From: Oehlia diaphana
Lineage: Eukaryota > Glomeromycota > Glomeromycetes > Glomerales > Glomeraceae
Assembly (NCBI GenBank): GCA_003833135.1
Contig: QZLH01000111.1
Location: 36,943 to 100,942, forward strand
Direction: 5' to 3'
Length of the DNA: 64,000 nucleotides
Shown: piece by piece, positions 57,841 to 64,000 of the stretch
How the letters are laid out: each line of letters begins with the position of its first letter
Numbering within the stretch: the first letter of the stretch is position 1
Notes under the pieces: model-generated
Database searches by the model: none
Told to the model about the DNA's origin: nothing
The model's input: the letters and a program-made list of their open reading frames with translations, nothing else
Position numbers and translations under genes: made by a program

Positions 57841-60232
57841 ATGTCACTCGATTTAAAAACAAAATTAGACAAAGAATTAAAAGATGATGCTGTAATTCGT
57901 AACCTTTGGTTAGAGGGCATTCATAACCGAGATCATCGCCAAACATTTAAAAAGATCAATGAATTTTATGATTTTATTATTGTTGGAGCTGGAACTGCAG
58001 GATGTGTATTAGCGAGAGAATTGATTTATAATATTCCAAATATTAATATTTTGGTATTAGAAGCTGGTCCACCAAATATACAAGTTAATGATATAATGCG
58101 CTCACCATGTGCTTATCCTTCGGTATGTTTTGATGTTTTGATATTATGAATTGTAAATCTTTTCATTAACGATTTATTATAAATAGGTTAGTCGAACAAG
58201 TGAAACAGATTGGGGATATTCTACAGAAAATCAAAAAATGCCCGGTATTGTTGACCCTACTAAAGAAGTATTAAATAAAGGAATTTATTATTCACGTGGC
58301 AAGGTTATTGGAGGATGCAGCACTGTGAATGCAATGATTTATACGTAATTTTTTTTAAAAAAAATCTCGCAGATTAAATGTATAACACGAAATTTTCAGA
58401 TTTAATTATATTTATCACCTAAATGTTATTATTTTTTTAGACGAGGTCAAAAAGCTGATTACGATCTTTGGGCTGCTCAAGGTCCTGAATATAAAATTTG
58501 GGATTATGATCACTGTCTCGAAGGTTAGTATCATACACTGTGCATTATACTTTTTATTTTGTTAATATTGCTTTATTTTAAACCATTTATTTATTAATAG
58601 CTTTTAAAGCGGTTGAAAACAATACGCGTAAAAATCCTGATGAAGAATTTAAAAAATATCATGGGTTCAATGGTTTGCTTTATGTACAAGATGGACAAAA
58701 TGATTTCGATGATATTATAAAAGATGTTATCAAAGTCGCAAAAAATCTTGGAATTCCCTATAATAATGATTTCAATGGCGTTAGACAAAATGGAGTAGGA
58801 GGATATCAGGTAAATAAGTTCCAAGCTAATTTTAAACGTGTTCTTGTTAATTTATTAACAAATTTAATATGTAGCATACGATGAAAGATGGAAAGCGCTT
58901 TTCATTGGCTGATGGTTATTTAACAGATGCATTAAAAAAAGTTGAGACTTATCCGCCTTCGAAACCATTCGATATAGGGTCTCCTCATGGATTAAACGAT
59001 GATGCTGCAAAATTCGTGGCAGTTAATGTTAAATCTTTTGCTCACATGTTGAATATTATTTGGGACGAAGAAAAGAAAGATGAAAATATTGCAATTGGCG
59101 TGAAATATTTTTATGACGGCAGAGTTTATAAATCTTTTATTGCTCCAAAGGGTGAAGTGATTATTTGTGGTGGTGCTTTTAATAGTCCTCAGGTAATAAT
59201 TAAAAGATAATTTTTTCAATAAAACAATGAGCTGATGGTGGTATTTGATAAATTTAAAAAGATTTTAATGCTCTCTGGAATCGGACCAAAAAATAATTTG
59301 GAAGAAAATAATATCAAAGTTTGTAAAGAATTACCGGTCGGACGCAATTTATTTGATCATCCTACATGTTGCATCACTGCCAAAGTTTCTGTTCCAAATA
59401 GTACTAGTACCTCTCAATTACATTATTCGAGTAGTGGACTGGAACTTGGAATGTTTTATAAGGGTGATATTAAAGGAAAAGTTCCTAGTCAAGAACATTT
59501 CCTTGATGAACGTCCTGATATTCAATTTCATGGTAAGTTAATATCTTATATACTATAGTTGAGAATTATAAAATTGCTTAATCAATTTATACTTTATAGC
59601 GAGTACAAATCTACTCGATCCCGTTGTTAGGGCTAATGCTAAATCAGGAAAAAAAAATGACGTTCTCACCCTTGTATCGACTCTTAATCTTCCATCAAGT
59701 GTTGGTCATTTGGAATTACGTAGCTCTAATCCATTTATACATCCAAAAATATTTCTTAATTATTATGAAAAACCTGATGATTTATATTTAATGATGAGCA
59801 GTCTTAAATTGTCACGTGAAATATTTAAACAACCTCCGTTAAGTACTGTTTGGGGAGTTGAATCTGATGTAGACAAAGAGATGAGTGATGAAGATTGGGA
59901 ACATTATATTCGTAAAAAGGTAAGTTCTGGTAAATTGGATTAATTAATGAAGCGGATAGATATCTTTTTTATATTTCAATCTCTTTAATCTCTTTTCTTT
60001 CTCATTCTAGGCATTCACATCATCCCACGCATGTGGTACTGTAAAAATGGCACCAGAATCTCAAGGGGGATGTGTTAATCACCGCCTCCAAGTTTATGGA
60101 ACCAAAAATCTTCGAGTTGTTGATGCTTCAATTTTTCCAACTATTCCAGCCGGTAACCTTAATGCACCTACCGCTATGGTTGCATGGAAAGCGAGTAGAT
60201 TAATCGAGGAAGATTATAAAAATAAAGCATGA
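57841..60232 (+). CDS. GMC family FAD-dependent oxidoreductase
   Basis: Eight exons (57841-58122, 58187-58344, 58441-58523, 58601-58809, 58875-59192, 59262-59532, 59600-59919 and 60011-60232) give 620 residues. The ADP-binding motif G-A-G-T-A-G is at 49-54. The FAD-side motif [20 protein letters not shown] and the second GMC signature [16 protein letters not shown] follow. The C-terminal catalytic region has [12 protein letters not shown] and then [20 protein letters not shown], with the expected His and Asn. Members oxidise alcohols (aryl-alcohol, glucose, methanol or choline). The substrate here is unknown. No signal peptide is evident at the N-terminus, which carries about 40 extra polar residues, so an intracellular enzyme is likely. 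A paralogue starts at 63882. Confidence 0.92.
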
Positions 60233-60992
60233 TAATCAAGAAAGGATTCTTTTATTTTATACAAAAAAAAAAATTGTCGTAAAAAAAAGTGCCGCATAAC
60301 TCAATCATATAATTAATAAGCGGCTGAAAATTTTTTTATAAAAGCTAATAACACTTTATTAAACGTTAAAAAATTTTGTAATTTAATATTATTACCATTG
60401 CTTTATAAAAATTATAATACCTAATTTGTAAATCTGTAAATATTGTACGATGTTGTATTTATATCGGTTAACGTCACGGATCCATAAATATATAATAACT
60501 AGTAATCCAAATCAAATCAAAATGTTTTTATATGTTCCAAAATAGGCATCCACTTATAAAATATTGAATCTTTTATTTAATCTTATCACATAAAATTAAT
60601 ATTTACATATGATATTAATCATATTTTTTAAGCTGTTACAATAGAAATTATTACAAATTAACAATGAATCTCATTTTCTTTTTCCTTTTGTTTAAATCAC
60701 ATGAACGGCAACTTTTTTCGTGTTATATTAAACATTCAATTGTACACATTTGTTGAACACAGCTCCATTCCAGAAACGTAACTAATAATTCTCCATGACG
60801 ACTTCCGGTCGGTTTACCAATTAGCATCTGGTCACGAATAAGCAAGATTAAATTTACAAGAATGAACAAGAATTACTGTAATGATACAATAAAAGTCATA
60901 CATCTCACAAGATTCGTTCTAAACACTTGAAAATAAGTACTGATTCTTTTGAACCGAAGCGGGAACTTATATAAAAATAGCATTTGCTTTTT

Positions 60993-61381
60993 TGTGTGCC
61001 AGGTTCGTGGCTCAACAAATTTTAAAAAAACATCATTAAGGATTTTTTCTTCAATATAATGTTTTTAAACTTATATTTTAGATGTAATTTCACCTGCTCT
61101 GCAAATTTACTTAGGATTCGGAAGAAGGTTACGAATGCCGATTTTGACTTTACATATAAATGATTGATTCTACCGTCTTTATCGATCGTTTCCAAAAATG
61201 GATTTCGTAAAAGAAAAATTTTGTTAAATAAGTCAATAGTGATATTTAAAAACCGCCTTTGTCGCAGTCAAAATTACATCTATCTAGTAATTTTTGAAGT
61301 TATATATTATCAAAAAATTTTCTCTTTATGATTTTCGTTGTGCCACAATCTGCTGGCTGCGCCACGAACCTGACACACATG
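60993..61381. mobile_element. Inverted-repeat element with CAGGTTCGTGGC ends
   Basis: TGTGTGCCAGGTTCGTGGC on the left is mirrored by GCCACGAACCTGACACACA on the right (one internal mismatch). No certain target duplication. The interior shows no coding region. Confidence 0.6.
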
Positions 61382-61983
61382 CGAAAGAAATCATTGATGA
61401 CGTACGAGGTAACGAACATCGTATTAATAGTTCTTTATATCTCCCAAGCAATTAAAAAGTTCTAGTAGAAAAACTGATCAATACTTATGGTTTTCTAAAA
61501 GTTGTTCGTATATAGCATTTGCTAATTGTATTTACTATTTACTTTATTGAATAATAATTGCAGTAATTTCACAAATTTTGATAATAAAGCGGAAACACAC
61601 TCTTGTAACACATTATACTAGTGGTTGTGTTCCAAAATTTATAAAAGCACTTAATAAATTAGACTAATGTTTATTTTAAATTAGTAATATATTATTTTTT
61701 TAGCCAGTAACTTTAAATATAGTTTCTAGAGTTTCTGGCACTCCTATGATTGCTTTTTGTTACTTCATTTACTTTCAAGATTTCTTTAAATATGGGTAGA
61801 GAGAATGAAAGATTTTCCCCTTTTGCTGCACATCGTGATAAACCTGAAGAAGGCACCTTATTCGATGGCACTTTTGCTTTTTTTTATATTGCGTTGAGGG
61901 TACTAGTTCTCATCAGTCTTATCAACTGTATTATCATCTTGAGATAAATTCCTTTCATAATACGAAGATTGTGCGTTTTTATT

Positions 61984-62040
61984 ACTGTAAAAATTGCACC
62001 AGAACCTCAAGAAGGATGTGTTACGCTTAAGCAAAAAGCT
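61984..62040 (+). pseudogene. GMC oxidoreductase C-terminal fragment
   Basis: TVKIAPEPQEGCV matches [13 protein letters not shown] of the intact gene upstream. Nothing around it continues the similarity. A remnant of a third tandem copy. Confidence 0.5.
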
Positions 62041-62612
62041 ACCGAATTTTCAATCAAACAAGATGATTTACCAATAATAATCATCATAAGACATATTATG
62101 ATACAAACTAATTGCGCATTCTATTGGTGAAACATTGAAACATGCTCGACCTAAAAGGCTCAATTTATTGGTCAAAAAATCAAACCAAACCGAAATATGC
62201 AATCGATCGGCGCTAATTTAATGTATCACAAAATATTTACTATTTAAGAAATCTGGACTATTACACAGGAAATTTTACAATTAAAAAATAAAAAATAAAT
62301 TTCTTGTTTGATAATACAAAAAAAGGTATATTAAACGCTTACATTATAATATATGCTTATTAAATGCTAAAGTCGCATTATAGGTGTGGGAATAAACGGT
62401 TATCATATTGTTGAAATAGACAGAATAAAATTGGTATCCGATTTCTTTATTAGGTTTTTCATTGTAGTAATGATAAATAATTAATAAGTTATGACTATTT
62501 GAACTGCTCACATTTTGCAGTCCAGACCTATTTCCAATCCGCGGATTGATGATAGACAACTATACAACTACAGTATACCCCTAGTAAATTTAAAAATCCT
62601 TTTCAAATATAG

Positions 62613-62692
62613 AAAAAGCGAGAAATTAGATTCGGGTTGAAAATCCATCCGATGGATGAAAAATTCACTCCGAATCAAATTTCTCTCTTTTT
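62613..62692. repeat. Fold-back repeat (about 80 bp)
   Basis: AAAAAGCGAGAAATTAGATT...CATCC on the left pairs with GGATG...AATCAAATTTCTCTCTTTTT on the right, centred on ATCCGATGGAT. Likely a very small MITE. Confidence 0.7.
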
Positions 62693-63130
62693 ATTATAAA
62701 CAAAATTCCTAAATTTATTATATTGTATTAGATATAGCCTTAATATGATATCTCAAAAAAAAAATTCCGATGTATATAATTGCCGAAAATGTGTCTGTCT
62801 GTCAAACCGGCAGATTGGAACCATATCCAGATTCTTCGGTCCTTGCAGGACCGCATAATGATGTAATTTGACATTTATTTCTCTATAAAATTCGGCAAAT
62901 CTACAGTGAATAAATTTTTTATTTTTAGCAAAACCGAAATTTGATGACATATCTAGTAATTTAAAAATTTAACAATATGGAATGGCATTTCTAATTTAAC
63001 ACTATATACATGCAAAAAAGTTTACTTTTTTTTATAGTAACTTGATCACGAAATATTCACATCAAAGGTTATTGCTTTATTACAGAAACCGATTTAGTAG
63101 AATCTTTACGTTCATTTTGATGACATAAAC

Positions 63131-63600
63131 TCTATAATAAAATTCTGGAAAAAACTCCGATAAATGATCAATTTTTCTAGTTTTCATTCCGAAGAAACTC
63201 AGACACGTGATCATTTTCTGAAATATTTTTTATAGGGAACAAGTTCGAGTTTTGAAATTCTTTAGCCTCATAAAAATTTAATCCATTATTTCTGCATAAA
63301 AATTTTTCAGAAAAATGATCACGTGTCTCGGAATAAAAACTAGAAAAATGACCCATTTATCGGAGTTGTTTCCAGAATTTTTTTATAGGGAATGAGCTTT
63401 TTAAAATAATTCGTGATATAAGGGGTTATTAATTCCGGAAATATGAGCTTTTTACGGAAAAAAGATGGAATATAAAAAACGGATCGACTTTTCACAGGGA
63501 CTTTTCTTATACCCTATAAAAATTTTTCAGAAAAATGATCACATGTCTGAGTTTCTGGAATAGAAACGATCATTTATCGGAGTTTTTTCCAGAATTTTTC
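63131..63600. repeat. Three copies of CCCTATAAA palindromic family
   Basis: Copies at 63131-63236 (inverted), 63295-63390 and 63512-63600 share TTCAGAAAAATGATCA, CACGTGTCT, CTAGAAAAATG and TTTATCGGAGTT. Between the last two lies 63428-63500, which matches part of the element at 20523-20708. Confidence 0.7.
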
Positions 63601-63881
63601 ATCTCCGAATTAGAAACCAAATTATATTTCAATTTCCTATATTAGCAATTGATTACTGTTTATCTAACGCTAAAATTGTTAAGATTATTATTAAATTATC
63701 AACAAAAAAAATACTTGATTTGTAATAATCAGATTTATAGTGAACAAAAAGTATTCCGTCCGCGAAAGCGAGTACTTAAAATTATATAAATAGATATTGA
63801 TTCATACTTCATCGTTATAATTTTAACATTGAAAAAAAATATTTTGATTTCTTTTCTTATTTGATTTATTTTTATAAAAAA

Positions 63882-64000
63882 ATGCCATCCGATTTGAAAT
63901 TAGATAAAGAATTAAAAGATGATGCTGAAATTCGTAACCTTTGGTTAGAGAGCATCCATATCCGAGATCAACAACAAATATTTAAAAAGACCAATGAATT
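63882..64000 (+). CDS. Second GMC oxidoreductase (cut by window edge)
   Basis: The first 39 codons start [20 protein letters not shown] and continue WLESIHIRDQ, closely matching the N-terminus of the gene at 57841. Upstream sequence also ends in a similar T/A-rich leader. A tandem paralogue in the same orientation, about 6 kb downstream. The catalytic parts lie outside the window. Confidence 0.8.
   Translation, partial: MPSDLKLDKELKDDAEIRNLWLESIHIRDQQQIFKKTNE

Larger units (their letters stand above)
60233..63881. other. Spacer between two GMC genes
   Basis: AT-rich DNA with an inverted-repeat element (60993-61381), a small GMC-like fragment (61984-62040), a fold-back repeat (62613-62692) and three copies of the CCCTATAAA palindromic family (63131-63600). 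No intact gene. Confidence 0.55.

Noticed and set aside
61750..61947. 65-codon frame with MGRENERFSPFAAHRDKPEE
   Set aside because: The first half looks protein-like, but no family, splice partners or paralogue was found; left out as unsupported.

Overview
The window is eukaryotic, strongly AT-rich nuclear DNA with many short introns (about 45-220 nt, GT...AG). The gene content is SAM-NYN, F-box, BTB-TLDc, a DUF7025-type AAA ATPase, GMC oxidoreductase and SWIM-type MULE relics. Together with the very high repeat load, this best fits an arbuscular mycorrhizal fungus of the Rhizophagus/Glomus group. That assignment is an inference from gene families; no marker gene is present.

Left half (about 1-29,000): a tandem array of five related genes (at 1-707, 3,859-5,618, 15,643-18,326, 21,949-23,220 and 27,445-28,744), which I do not recognise as a described family. 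Each complete member has a short basic first exon, a second exon encoding a leucine-zipper-like coiled coil with acidic/basic tracts, and then 2, 3 or 5 homologous exons. Each of those exons encodes one module of about 75-135 residues that resembles a divergent homeodomain (Q-V-E-x-W-L-Q-S-x-H-K-S-K-R in the third helix). Every module exon is flanked by phase-0 introns, so modules can be gained or lost without breaking the frame. Flanks and promoters are duplicated with the genes. The array is full of non-autonomous transposons (hAT, MULE-like and TA-target elements), a decayed MULE with a hAT MITE nested in it, and an element interrupted by an assembly gap (13,229-13,924). Paralogous copies give clean empty sites for some insertions.

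Middle (29,000-40,000): decayed SAM-NYN gene, a Myb/SANT protein gene, a decayed LINE with RNase H, an unrecognised repetitive coding relic, a small three-exon gene, and long AT-rich stretches with no gene that I can support.

Right part (40,500-64,000): mostly intact genes with reconstructable exon structures. They are an F-box protein (-), a BTB-BACK-TLDc protein (+), NAA10 N-terminal acetyltransferase catalytic subunit (-), the ER protein RAMP4/SERP1 (+), a PAP2 lipid phosphate phosphatase (-), an 11-exon AAA ATPase (-) and a GMC oxidoreductase (+). The start of a second GMC paralogue lies at the right edge. Between these genes are MITEs, including three consecutive palindromic elements at 54,015-54,485.

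The window therefore pairs a fast-evolving repeat/duplication block (left) with ordinary housekeeping and expanded-family genes (right). The most unusual content is the multi-homeodomain-like gene array with variable module number.
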